NCBI GenBank assembly: GCA_950295325.1
Contig: OX485805.1
Span: 53,032,758-53,096,757, forward strand
From: Polytrichum commune
Lineage: Eukaryota; Streptophyta; Polytrichopsida; Polytrichales; Polytrichaceae
Length of the DNA: 64,000 nucleotides
Reading direction: 5' to 3'
Shown: one piece after another, positions 12,062-21,840 of the stretch
Numbering within the stretch: position 1 is the stretch's first letter
Layout of the letters: each line of letters starts with the position of its first letter
Notes under the pieces: model-generated
Told to the model about the DNA's origin: nothing
The model's input: only the letters and a program-made list of their open reading frames with translations
The model's database searches: none
Made by a program: the position numbers and the translations under genes

Positions 12062-14134
12062 ATGCCGGAAGCACGGGAAGAGGATCAGCGGGAACCCATC
12101 CCGATTCCGCTGAAAGCCCTCACCCCTGCAATTCCGAGGGAGGATAGAGAGCTGCAGGAGCTCGCGGAGGATCTCAGGGTTATGGGTTGTGCGGGATTGC
12201 TCTCCAAACCCTGGAATCTCAGAGCGGAAGATACCCTCCGCGAGTTTAAATTCGAGAGGGGAAATCAGTGGCTAGGCACAAAGAGAAGGGATCCGGAACA
12301 TTGGACTCCGGATACGTGGAACAGGGTCTACGGGTTTCCCAGGGGAATCACGGAGGGGTGGGCCGGCCGCCGCGACGGCCTGTTCGCCGGGAAGTTCAGA
12401 GGGGACGCGGATCCAAAGGACGGATTCCACCCAGGGAACTGCCGGAATATTAGGGAGCGGAGAGTGCTAGAGTTTCTCCTGCCCATTCTCAATCCGGACA
12501 AGCCGAAGCGGATTAGCCTCACCATGGCTAACACGTTGTTTGGTGCAATGTCCGGAGTCCGGCCGGTGAATTGGGGCCTGATCCTCCAGGAGATAGTCGG
12601 ACAGGCCCTCCCCCACATCGGCCGGAAACCCTCCTTCCTCTCCCCCTTCATTCTACACCTTTACCAGCACTTCGACTGCATCCTGGCGGAGGAGGAGGAC
12701 CTGCTAACGATAGCGGCGGACGAGGTCACCTACAAGCTTCTTCCGGAAGCCGGAGACGTCGAGACGGAAACATCCAGCGACCCCATTCTTCCGGAAGCAC
12801 CTCCCTCGTCGCCCAGAAGCCCACCGCCGACTGTCTCGAGGCCACTCTCTCCTCCTCCCTCTCACCATCATCCGGAAGCCGGACCCAGCCGGGAGACCCC
12901 ATGGCGGAATGTGGACCTATCCGCTTGGGACTTTCCGGAGAATCCGTTCAAACGGTTCCAGGAGGGCATGGAGGACCTCAAGACCCAATATTACCGACTG
13001 GAGCACATCGTCAAGGGGGCGAACCATGCTCTGGACGACTGCGGGCCCGGAAACATTCTCCGGGAATTGGCAAAGAGGGCGGACCGGAAGGAGCTGGAGC
13101 AGGCCAAGACGGAGAACGCCCACCTCACCGCACAGGTAGCGGCTATGACTCAGGAGCTGAGTCAGAAGAGCGAGGAGATCCGGAAGTACCATGCGGAGCA
13201 GGCCGTGCTCTTCAGCCGGATCCGGGAGCTGGTGGGTCATCCGGCGGAGATCGTGAACAAGGCACATCTCTACGACCGGATGATGGAGTCCGGAGAACCG
13301 GCTTCCGCCAGGCAGACCCTCCCCATCCTCGTGAAGTATTCACGGACGATGAAGGATCTCCTGGCGGTAATCCAGAGGGTGGTCCCGCCAAGCGGAACAC
13401 CGCGGAGGGTGCTCTATCCGGGTCCGCCAGGGTCACCAACCGGAACCCTCTACGAGGTGGTTGGTGAAGTAGCCCTGGTTCAGAACCCGCCGTCCTCTGC
13501 AGGACCCAGCCAGCAGGGAGGCGGCTCTCGGCCTGGTAGTTCCAGAGGGGCTCTGGAAAGGGTCCGTTCTCCCCAGGTGAGGCGGAAGAGCACCGTGTCG
13601 GTCCGATCCGGAAGGGGCCAGTCCCCTGTTCCGCGGAACTCGGATAGGTCCCGGACTCCGGATAGGGCTAGGACGCCGATCCGGCACCAGACTTCCGATC
13701 GGGAGGCCACTTCGAGTAGGGGCAAGGCCCCTATGACCCACGCCTCGCCATCGTCTCCACGGGACTGCCAAGTGGTGAGTCCATTTCCTCCGCCACCCTC
13801 AAGGGCGGCCTCCAACAGGGATCCGCGGACGGCTTCACTCTCGGGCGGACGGAATCCGGAGCAGGGCACCGGAAGCGATCCTTCTCCAGTCCGAAGCATC
13901 CGGATGGGGACAGCTTCCGGAACCCCAGGGACAGTCTCCGGGACACCAGGGACCGCTACCCCACGGACCGAGAGGGCAGCGGATTCGGAGGACGAGGTTG
14001 CTCCGTCTCCGAACATGAGGAGGATGCTCACGCGGCTGCAGAAGGCGTCGCCGGCAGGGGGCTCATCCGCCGTCAGCGGGTTAGGGAGCCACTCAAAGGA
14101 GGGATCGGCTCCGAAGAAGCACCGGTTTTCTTAG
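12062..14134 (+). CDS. 690-residue ORF of the GC-rich element, gag-like or unknown
   Basis: A single uninterrupted ORF starts at ATG 12062 and ends TAG 14134. I do not recognise the family. The first ~235 residues look globular, with several Trp (WTPDTWNRVYGF near residue 83) and a RRVLEFLLPILNPDKPKR block. Residues ~242-276 are Pro/Ser/His-rich. A heptad-like coiled coil follows around residues 345-390 (LEQAKTENAHLTAQVAAM). The C-terminal 200 residues are Ser/Pro/Arg-rich with SR-like RSRTPDRARTPIR near 526-553. No zinc knuckle, protease, RT or integrase was seen. Coiled coil plus basic tail would suit a capsid or nucleic-acid-binding protein. An intact 2-kb frame in otherwise decayed surroundings points to a recent insertion. 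Long antisense frames here are composition shadows. Confidence 0.65.
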   Translation: MPEAREEDQREPIPIPLKALTPAIPREDRELQELAEDLRVMGCAGLLSKPWNLRAEDTLREFKFERGNQWLGTKRRDPEHWTPDTWNRVYGFPRGITEGWAGRRDGLFAGKFRGDADPKDGFHPGNCRNIRERRVLEFLLPILNPDKPKRISLTMANTLFGAMSGVRPVNWGLILQEIVGQALPHIGRKPSFLSPFILHLYQHFDCILAEEEDLLTIAADEVTYKLLPEAGDVETETSSDPILPEAPPSSPRSPPPTVSRPLSPPPSHHHPEAGPSRETPWRNVDLSAWDFPENPFKRFQEGMEDLKTQYYRLEHIVKGANHALDDCGPGNILRELAKRADRKELEQAKTENAHLTAQVAAMTQELSQKSEEIRKYHAEQAVLFSRIRELVGHPAEIVNKAHLYDRMMESGEPASARQTLPILVKYSRTMKDLLAVIQRVVPPSGTPRRVLYPGPPGSPTGTLYEVVGEVALVQNPPSSAGPSQQGGGSRPGSSRGALERVRSPQVRRKSTVSVRSGRGQSPVPRNSDRSRTPDRARTPIRHQTSDREATSSRGKAPMTHASPSSPRDCQVVSPFPPPPSRAASNRDPRTASLSGGRNPEQGTGSDPSPVRSIRMGTASGTPGTVSGTPGTATPRTERAADSEDEVAPSPNMRRMLTRLQKASPAGGSSAVSGLGSHSKEGSAPKKHRFS

Positions 14135-14207
14135 TTAGGGGAGTAGCTAGATTAGTTAGACAGAATAGAGGTAGGCAGGTAGGACTTAGGAGTTTTTGAA
14201 GACGATT

Positions 14208-14213
14208 AATAAA
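14208..14213 (+). terminator. Poly(A) signal AATAAA downstream of the 690-codon ORF
   Basis: AATAAA lies 74 bp after the stop codon. A second AATAAA at 14424-14429 sits in a TTCTGAATAAATG context, similar to that at the end of many plant retroelement transcripts. Which is used cannot be told. Confidence 0.4.
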
Positions 14214-14640
14214 ACTTTCCCTTGGTAGTGTCAGTGGAAAACCCGGATCTGGATCCGGGAAATCCGGGAGACCGGGTGTAGTTAGGGTTTTTTTTCTTGA
14301 GCGGCAGCCGCTTGGGCCGCCGCCCTCAGTTTAGGGATTTTTTTTGAGCCTCTACTTAAGGCTGAATAAGGAGCTTGAGAAGGGTTCCTTCTCAATTGTT
14401 GTATTGCGATTACTCCTATTCTGAATAAATGTCTTTGCTTCTCACTCCTTGACTTCTCTTGATTGATGTTTGTGTGAATGATCCGGAGATCGTTAGTGGA
14501 AGAGAGAGAGAGAGCATGAGGGATAGGAGTTCCGGATAGGACATGAGAGAGGAGACCCGGATCAGATCCGGTTATCGCCTTGTAGATCCTCTTTGAGTGT
14601 AGTGGGAGGGAAACCTCACTAATCTGGTAGGTTGGGTAAC

Positions 14641-14739
14641 GTCTAGGTGGGATAGCCGCTGGGAAGATTGGGTGAGATCCGGAAGGGATCCGGACTCACG
14701 CCAATCTGATCTTCTGAAGAGGTCCCACCGTCCTTAGAC
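14641..14739 (+). repeat. Structured tandem segment, copy A
   Basis: This segment can form two nested stems. P1 pairs 14641-14645 with 14735-14739 (GTCTA/TAGAC) and 14646-14652 with 14723-14729 (GGTGGGA/TCCCACC). P2 pairs 14665-14671 with 14701-14707 (AGATTGG/CCAATCT) and 14672-14676 with 14695-14699 (GTGAG/CTCAC), capped by a TCCGGA-containing loop. The unpaired segments TAGCCGC and CTTCTGAAGAGG are conserved in copy B. The similar region extends to about 14600 and 14770. Confidence 0.6.
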
Positions 14740-14926
14740 GGACCTATCCGGATTAGTGGTACGGATCGCCCAGTTAGCTCAGATTGAGTAGAATCCAAGG
14801 TAGAGATAGCCGAACAGATCCGTCGGAAGGAGAAGGAGAGGTCCGGATCAGTAAGGATTCCGGATTGGAGGCCACCTCCGGAGTGCAGTAGGAAGAGATC
14901 CTCATTGTTCCGGATGCCTGGGTAAC

Positions 14927-15023
14927 GTCCATGTGAGATAGCCGCCGTTAGGACTGGGCAAGATCCGGAAGGTGCCGGACTTACGCCATCCGACCTTCTG
15001 AAGAGGTCTCACAGTCTTTGGAC
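14927..15023 (+). repeat. Structured tandem segment, copy B
   Basis: This segment aligns to copy A at an offset of about 285 bp. P1 is 14927-14931/15019-15023 (GTCCA/TGGAC) plus 14932-14938/15007-15013 (TGTGAGA/TCTCACA). P2 is 14951-14957/14986-14991 (GGACTGG/CCATCC, one bulged C) plus 14958-14962/14980-14984 (GCAAG/CTTAC, one mismatch). Five base pairs differ from copy A by changes on both sides that keep pairing, which argues that the fold matters. Confidence 0.6.
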
Positions 15024-15516
15024 GGGGTAATCCGGAAAGTGGTACGGGTCACCTACTCATCCCGTCGAGTTAGATCTCCGGTCGGAATCCGGACTCCTCT
15101 GGCCACTATGGTCCCAAGAAACAATCCAAATCTCTCTGCGTGACCTGCCAGGACGGACCTGATCAATCCGGATTGGTTGTGAGGGAGTTTCCGGATTCTA
15201 ACCTTATCAAGGACGTCTTCACCGGAAGAAACCACCTATTCTAGAGGGTAGATGTAAAGGGGTGGGTAAGTATTATAAAGAGGACCTAGAAATAACATCC
15301 GGAGAGGCACACTCCGGAAAAAGGCTAAGAATGTCCCCAAAGACCAAATATCCGGAAATTAGGATTTCCGGAAATTTGGCTAAGGAAGAGGAAATAAGCA
15401 GGTACGGAGAGTTTTAGACCTCCTACACTTCACAGAATCCCTGGACGATACTAGGGTCATCCGGACAACCCGGATTTGGCACTTAAAACCGCCAATCCGG
15501 ATCTTTTGGTGTTCGC

Positions 15517-16474
15517 GTGTTCCCACAGTGGGCATATGTGGCTCCCGAAAAACCTGTCCCCGGCGAAGATGGCGATGGTGAGGTCATGAGGGACTCCGAA
15601 ATTTTGCCGATGAAGGAAGAGACCGTGGATGATGACGACGCCAACGTAGACCCGGATATGAGTGTTGTGGACATTGATGTGGATATGAGTATTGCGGACG
15701 CTTATTTGGATGATAAGGAAGGAATTTTAAGACTTGCTAAGGAGGAATGCAGGGATGCAATCTCGCAAATGCTAGATTCAACTAAGCCGAGCCCACCAAT
15801 GCCTCCAACTGGGCAGAACCTTGTACAAAAAATAGAGCCGGTGATGGAGTACAAGTGCAGGGCCATTTACAAATCAACGTTAGTAGGTGAATTGAATAGG
15901 AATCCTTTCTTGTCAAAGGACCGCTTGACTCGCATCAAGAACTCTATTTACTTCAATAACGCAGAGGATTACCTTTTTGCTGCAAATTCAACATCAACCG
16001 CTTTCCTTGGATTTGGAAGTGACTGTGTTGTGCTGTCCATGCAATCACCAACTCTGGGCCAAAATTCTCAAGTGAGAGCAGCACAGAAGAGGAACCGCAC
16101 CAGTGTTCATGTGGGACACTTGACTGCTATGACCGTTGGCCCGGACATTGGCACTTGGTGGCTGGGCCGAGTCCAAAAAATGCGAAGGACAGTTGGAAAA
16201 ACGTGGAGATTGTGTAGAAACCATGTCGACCTTATGGCTCACACCTCAGTAGGTAAAGGGAAGCTCTTCACTGTCCATTCAAATAATGTTGAATTGGTTC
16301 AAATCAGCGCCGGGGAGGAACAAATACAAGTACGATGTGACTGACACCCAATGGATTGACATTGAAAGCGTGATTTGCATCATTGCATTGTCATTCAAAT
16401 CTAATAGCAATGTTTACACCCTACAAGAGACTGATCGGCAAGTGCTAGATGAATTTGTGTCAAAAACTACTTAG
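15517..16474 (+). pseudogene. Unrecognised acidic-start ORF with one frameshift
   Basis: The first frame runs 15517-16344 and the second 16286-16474. The protein begins with an acidic, Asp/Glu-rich ~75 residues, continues with EECRDAISQML and a GELNRNPFLSKDRLTRIKNS block, then WWLGRVQKMRRTVGKTW and CRNHVDLM. Near 16270-16286 the sensible reading passes to the other frame (MLNWFKSAPGRNKYKYD, then TDTQWIDIESVI), so a single-base indel is likely. I do not recognise the family; the mix of acidic start and Trp/Arg-rich middle could be a transposon or virus-derived gene. It starts immediately beside the CCGG-rich element, so its 5' part may have been cut off by that insertion. The true start is unknown. 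Confidence 0.45.
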
Positions 16475-16625
16475 CATTGCAGGTTATTCAAGTAGCTACG
16501 GCTTTATCTTTATTTTTCAGTGTCTCCATGATATGCACATTTAGTTTCATTCATTGTGTTTGTAAACACAATGAGAACATTTTATTTCATACAACTATGA
16601 TTGTGCACAAATACTTTGTAAATTG

Positions 16626-17113
16626 GAGTTATCCTAAAAGTCAAGTGGCGTTTGAACAAGATGCCATGTGTTTTGATTTAATGTACTCTTATTTGTTAAG
16701 GCACCACGGGCCTTGGCTTGGTGGTTAGGGCTCATGGCCCCCAATGAGGAGGTCGTGGGTTCTATTCCCCACGCCAGCGTGGTGTTCACCACCTTAGTCC
16801 ACCCAACTATGGTGGGGGGTCCTTGGACCTTGTTGTATGGGTACCTCAAAGCCCTTTGGGGGGATACCATGTCCGGTATCTTCAAGGCACTATAGTGGCT
16901 AGCTAGGAACTAGTATAGTGTGTCACTATAGTGTCCATCCTCGAAAGGGGAGAGTAGTATTGTCCCAATGTCCCCTTGTCCAGTGGACATCGGGTCATTG
17001 GCATTACGAACGGACACTTTATTCACGCCGGCCCCTTGCTAAAAAGGGACCGGAGTTTCTATCTATCTATCTACTCTTATTTGTTCAAAGGCCCCTTGAC
17101 TTTTAGGATAACT
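16626..17113. mobile_element. Small MITE interrupted by a SINE
   Basis: Bounded by GAGTTATCCTAAAAGTCAAG at the left and its exact complement at the right, the same terminal inverted repeat as the element at 9640-9997. Removing the SINE and one copy of its target duplication leaves a ~100-bp element. Confidence 0.85.
16698..17071 (+). mobile_element. tRNA-derived SINE with 14-bp target duplication
   Basis: The head has a Pol III A-box-like TGGCTTGGTGG (16714-16724) and a B-box-like GGTTCTATTCC (16758-16768), each with one deviation from consensus. A body with no coding capacity follows, ending in a CTATCTATCTAT tail. TACTCTTATTTGTT occurs perfectly at 16684-16697 and 17072-17085, the target-site duplication expected from LINE-assisted integration. 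The intact duplication and clean nesting imply a fairly recent insertion. Confidence 0.85.
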
Positions 17114-18950
17114 CTATTGTGTTTCATAATATGAATGATTTCATACTAAAGGTTGTATTGTTTTTACGTGATCTATACAAATTGCTCTTTTATATCATTT
17201 ACACTTTAACCTACATTGTTTGATTTCATGTATGTGTTCATAATTTGATGTAGGACAAAAATTGTAGTAGAATTTTTTTTTAAATCTAAATTACCATATC
17301 GTTTATTCAAATCAATTTGGAATTATAAGTGATGCAAGCCCCTTTTCTATTAACCTAAAGTAGAAAATTACATAATGATAGCATGTGAAAAAAAGAAAAA
17401 GAAAAAAGTAATACCCCCCTATAAAATAGTGGTTGTTCGCACCTATATCCTTAACTTTTTAACACACTACCCCCCCCCCTTGGGGGATTTACTCCCTTTT
17501 ATATTTTGCATACACGTGCGTTCGGGACCTATTTATTGGGGGGGTTATTTACCTTGCAGAAAAGATTATAAGGTGATGGTATTTTACATGTAAACATGTT
17601 TCATTATTTTAAAATTCCCTATTTTACATGTAAATTTTTTAATAAAATTTATCTATAATGAATATATTGGACCTTATTTTTTATCGCACGTTGTTCTACG
17701 ATTTTTGCCAGTGAACCCCCCGAGCCCCCCCCCCCCCCCGAGCATAGGTTAGAGATCCACCTTAGAGCTATGGGTCTATAATTGATTCTATCTCATCACC
17801 TACTTTCTCAACCTATATCCTCCCTATGTTGCCTCAGCAATTTCTTTTAAAATCATGCCAAAAACTAATACTCTCCCTCTTTCTTATTGCCATGCCTTAT
17901 TGTAGGGATATTGTTCTTGAAGTAGTTACAACCACTTATGTTGGCTTATTGCCAATTCTTCCCACATAATAACCCTTTATACATTCAATTAGCAATTTTT
18001 CTAGGATATGATTACATCTTATGGATGAAATGAAAAGACAGTGGCCAAAAACTTCATATTACACAAATCCACCTTGTTGACAGTCAATCTGGTCCATAAT
18101 GATACACATCCCCCACCCCCCCCCCCATCACACAACCTGGAAGGCAACACAAAATCCTACAAAATTTCAAAAAAAATGAAATACAATGAACACACTATGA
18201 ACAAAGCTAAAATAATTACTATATGCATAAAACAACCCAATATATGGGAAACCATAGAAAACTTTTCTTATGGCTCCAAAAATATTATAATCCAAATTAC
18301 ATACTATTCCATGACACTGGAAAAGACATTTGACCACACCTCCCAGGGGCCTTGAACTTCATAGGGCATTTGCAATGACTCATGCACCATTTGAATCCAT
18401 TGCTTTGCCATTGGTTCTCTCCCTTATGCTCCTATTGTTTGGCACCTTTCCTATGCCACTTGTGGTGAGATTGTTGTTCATTTGTGGAGTTCATGGGCCC
18501 AAATTTGATCCCTATGATCTAGGCTCCCCATGATGTATAAGAGAAAAACCCACCCTTTATTCTGCACCTAACTCTTGCATGCTTTCCCTCTTGCCCTTCG
18601 TGCATGGGCATGTACTCAAGTGATATGAATGTCGCATGCTACCATTTGTAAATATGTTCATCATTGACCAAGCAGGGCAATTGTCTGATCACAAAACCCC
18701 ATTCAAATAATTTACCATGATTCATATTTTATCCAAATGCAAATTATTTTTCCATTCTCCAAGTTCTCCACCAAAACTACCTTTCATGACCTAAGTGTCA
18801 ACCGCAACAACTTACCCTAGACCCTTCAAATGGTCCGCTAAATTTTTTTTTTGTCTCTTTTGGTTCATTGGTCATACTGAGGTTAATTGGGGTCCACACC
18901 TCTTAAAATAAGAGGTAAGAAATAAGTACCCTTGGAAGTTTAGGAAAAGT
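17114..18950. other. No gene seen; AT-rich with C-tracts
   Basis: Homopolymer C runs at 17470-17479, 17725-17739 and 18116-18126 punctuate AT-rich sequence. No coding similarity was seen. Confidence 0.5.
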
Positions 18951-18951
18951 C

Positions 18952-19186
18952 CACACCACCAAAATTGTCACTTTTAGACTTGGTTTGGCCCAAAACCCAC
19001 ACCACTAAAAACTCTCACCTTTGGAAGTTTGGCCCAAAACCTATAGTACCAAAAGCTATCACCTTTAGACTCGCATTGGTCCAAAATCCACATCACCAAA
19101 ATTCGTCACCTTTAGACTCAGTTTGGGCCAAGATCCACATCACCAAGTTTATCACCTTTGGAAGTTTGGCCGAAAACCCACAGACA
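18952..19186. repeat. Degenerate tandem repeat, about five units of 42-50 bp
   Basis: Each unit contains CCACACCACCAAAA-like sequence, then TCACCTTTAGACT or TCACCTTTGGAAG, then TTTGGCCCAAAA. Unit starts lie near 18952, 18995, 19037, 19087 and 19132. An inverted partial copy lies at 20560-20605. Confidence 0.65.
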
Positions 19187-19807
19187 AACAAACGGGTTGG
19201 GTACATGGCCCAACTTTGCTGTCCCACAATTGTTTTTAACCGTTGGGGAGGCACGGCAGCCGAGCGAGCAAATGTACATAACAACAACAAAATGGCTGCT
19301 ACCAAGGCTAACCACCACGCAAGCTGCAGATCGCAATAAAAGTGCAACGTGTATTTATCTCAACGCAATTAACACACTGCCTTTGATGTATCCGAAGGTG
19401 AAAATATCGTTTGCCGCAAAAGTTTACTGTCTCATTCTTTTTTATTGTATTTTTTATTTATAAACTTTTGACTATTTCTGTTGGGGTCCAGGTCTTCAAG
19501 GGCCGCCCGGCCTGTGGAAGCCCACGCCATGTGCCCAGCGCTAGACGGGCTTAGACCTTTTGAGTCATCGTCATGTACCGAACAACGTGGCTCCATAACA
19601 TATGTAGCTCGCTCGAAAGCTTCCTGGAACAGACTCATCAAGCTCGACATAAGTACTTAGAGTTAAGAATGGCTTCCTGATGTGCATGCAAGGGATCGCT
19701 CGCACTCAGCTGCTTTCAGAATGGTTTCATACTCGACTTGTTATTGCTGATGAATCTGAAGAATTTTGGGGAGCATTTTCCAAGGGTGGCTGGAAAGTGA
19801 AGTCATT

Positions 19808-19942
19808 ATGAATGAGTTTGTGAGGCTTCTATTCTACCAGTGGCTGCCGCAGATCGTTGCAGTGGGCGCCGGTGCTGCGCTCTTGCTCGTCGTCTCACTC
19901 ATCCTCAAGTACTTCAACAATAACAATAACAACAACAACTAG
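19808..19942 (+). CDS. Possible 44-residue single-pass membrane peptide
   Basis: ATG 19808 opens a 44-codon frame ending TAG 19942. It starts MNEFVRLLFYQWLPQ, continues with a strongly hydrophobic segment of about 20 residues (IVAVGAGAALLLVVSLIL) and ends KYF followed by eight Asn. The codons are GC-richer than the surroundings and the segment has the length and make-up of a real transmembrane helix, which is uncommon by chance. The Asn tail is encoded by an AAC/AAT run that may be a microsatellite. I recognise no family. The region just downstream is tandemly duplicated and leads to the P450, so this could also be an exon of a longer transcript or a chance frame. Confidence 0.35.
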   Translation: MNEFVRLLFYQWLPQIVAVGAGAALLLVVSLILKYFNNNNNNNN

Positions 19943-20081
19943 GTAGTCACTCGTTGCTGCTGCAATTCCTCTCGCGGTGTCAAGTACTTTCTTCATTTTT
20001 CAACATTCTCAATTTCCTTGTTCTTCCCCAGAACTCTCAAGTCTGTGGGTTTGGCTCGCATTTCTCAAGTCGCTGGGTTGA

Positions 20082-20565
20082 GGAGTTAGGGTGAGCTTGT
20101 TTGGGCTCCACGTCACGTAATTTCTACTCGTTTTAGAGGAATCTTATCTACATTGCTGGTGGTACTGAATTTCTGTTTCTCGCCAAAGCATTTAGTTTTT
20201 GTAGCCAGTTGTAGAGTTTTTTTGAGCTGGTTGAATAGTGTCACGGTCGATGAATGGGTAATTTGTGGCAACTGATTGCTGCTCTCATGCATTGCCTGTA
20301 GGATTTCTCTCTTAATTAAAACACCCGAAATCTCTAAAGTCGGTGTGTTGCCTCTCAACTCTCAAGTAGGTGGAGTTGCGGAGTCAGGTTGAGTTTTCTT
20401 GGGCTCCACGTCACACAATTCCTACTCGATCTGGAGGAATCCCATCGATATTGTTTGTTGGTACTTGAATTGTTGCTTCTCGCCAAAGGCATTGGATTTG
20501 TAGCCAGTTGGAAATCTTTTTGGGGGTGGTTGAAATGTGCTACGGTCGATTTTGGTGTCGTGGGT
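20082..20565. repeat. Tandem duplication of a ~190-bp segment (period ~300 bp)
   Basis: 20082-20270 and 20381-20560 align over GGGCTCCACGTCAC, CTACTCG..AGAGGAAT, TTCTCGCCAAAG, GTAGCCAGTTG and ACGGTCGAT. A third, weaker partial copy is suggested at 20725-20790 (GAGCTTGTTGAATTGTG, ACGGTTGATGAAT). It lies between the candidate peptide and the P450; the function is unknown. Confidence 0.65.
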
Positions 20566-20799
20566 TTTGGGCCAAACTTTCAAAGGTGACAGTTTTTGGT
20601 ATTTGTGGGGAATCTGCAATTCTGGGGAGGACTCGGGGTGCAATTCTCTCCTTCTGAGTCCTTCCCAGATTTCAAATGTCCCGAATTATTATTTCACAGA
20701 ATTTCCATCAGGAAGAGATTTGTAGAGCTTGTTGAATTGTGCCGAATTATTATTTCACAGAATTACGGTTGATGAATAGATTTGTGGCGCTCGTGTTTC

Positions 20800-21840
20800 A
20801 TCGTCCTTGTGGTTATGCCCACGAAATGGCTGACAACATAGCCACCCTAAAGCTCGTCAATGTTTTCACAGATTTTTCTCTTTATAGAATCGTCAACTTT
20901 GCAATTCTCTCCACTGAGTCCCGAATTATTTCTTCACAATTTGTTTATCGGAACACATTCAATCATATCCACCTCATTCAGGAAATGTCGAATGACCCAA
21001 CAGATTGTTTACACAGTTCTGCAATGATGTGTATAATCCCTTACCCATGAATTTCATATTAGAAAATGGTGACCATTGGAGTTATCCGTAAAGTCCCTCA
21101 AATAGAGACGAAATCGTGGGTTTGATCCTTCTTTGAGAAAACTTTCTATGAAGAGCTTGCGAGCTCATCGTGTTTTGGAACTTAATTTGAAAGTTGGGTA
21201 CACATTTTGGGACCTCCACATTCCACCTCTCAAACTTTGAGAGAAATTTTTTATCTAAAAAAGGGTATGTGCATGGGACCCGCCGTTTTAAATCCCGGGC
21301 GGATTAGAACTGGGTCGAAAGTCGCTAAGTCAGAAACTAACTATCGGAAGTTTAGGAAAACAAACCTCGATGATGGTTGCCCTACTCTCAGAGGGAAGAC
21401 ACCCAGGATTATACCTGCGTGAACTTGGGATTAGACTTAAGCGCGGCGTTAGTTAGAGATTCCATTCCAAACACTCTGGATGCTCAAGATTTCCAGAACG
21501 GAGCCGTCTGACGCGAGAGTGTCACGAGGAAACTGGTACAGAAAAACCTTCTGTATAAAGTTTAAAATGGTGAATTAAAGATTTCATGGATTCGCACTCA
21601 CAGTTTTTGAATTGCTTTTATTATTAACCTGATTCAAAAAACAACAGGTTCGTGCTGGGCATCGCGATATCGCAACAATGAAGATGTAAGATCCCATTTT
21701 ATGTCGCTTTTCGACTTATGCAAGGCTAGCAGCTTGGCCCACCACACCCTCCTCAGCCGGTCTTAAACCCTGGAAACCCCTATCTCTAACTTCTCACAAA
21801 TCCTCAAAAACCCAGTTCTTATTGGCTTGAAATTGTTCCC
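20800..21840. other. No gene seen between duplications
   Basis: Contains a single half of the GAGTTATCC terminal repeat near 21076 and otherwise unassigned sequence. A recurring PyCCGAATTATT motif occurs at 20681, 20741 and 20918. Confidence 0.4.

Larger units (their letters stand above)
11560..15510 (+). mobile_element. GC-rich, CCGG-saturated element (probably retroelement-like)
   Basis: A sharp change in composition marks this block. It is full of CCGG and TCCGGA hexamers, while flanking DNA is AT-rich and CpG-poor. It holds a TATA-like box (11826-11833), a long ORF (12062-14134), two AATAAA signals (14208, 14424) and a tandemly duplicated structured region (about 14580-15080). The layout of promoter, single gag-like ORF and long structured 3' part resembles a non-autonomous LTR-type (LARD-like) retroelement, but I did not find paired LTRs, a primer-binding site or target duplications, so the class and exact ends are inferred. 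Confidence 0.5.

Noticed and set aside
11594-12147. Short plus-strand frames before the 690-codon ORF
   Set aside because: They lie around the TATA-like box and leader and overlap each other in different frames; no evidence of coding.
12328-14031. Several long frames overlapping the 690-codon ORF on both strands
   Set aside because: High GC and the repeated CCGGA pattern remove stop codons in all frames; only the 12062 frame has a natural start, terminator and sensible domain layout.
14716-15040. Hammerhead ribozyme: CTGAAGA in both structured copies matches CUGANGA, and copy B has GGAAAG downstream
   Set aside because: No stem II can form between the two motifs, copy A lacks the GAAA part, and the intervening bases pair in the alternative stem supported by covariation.
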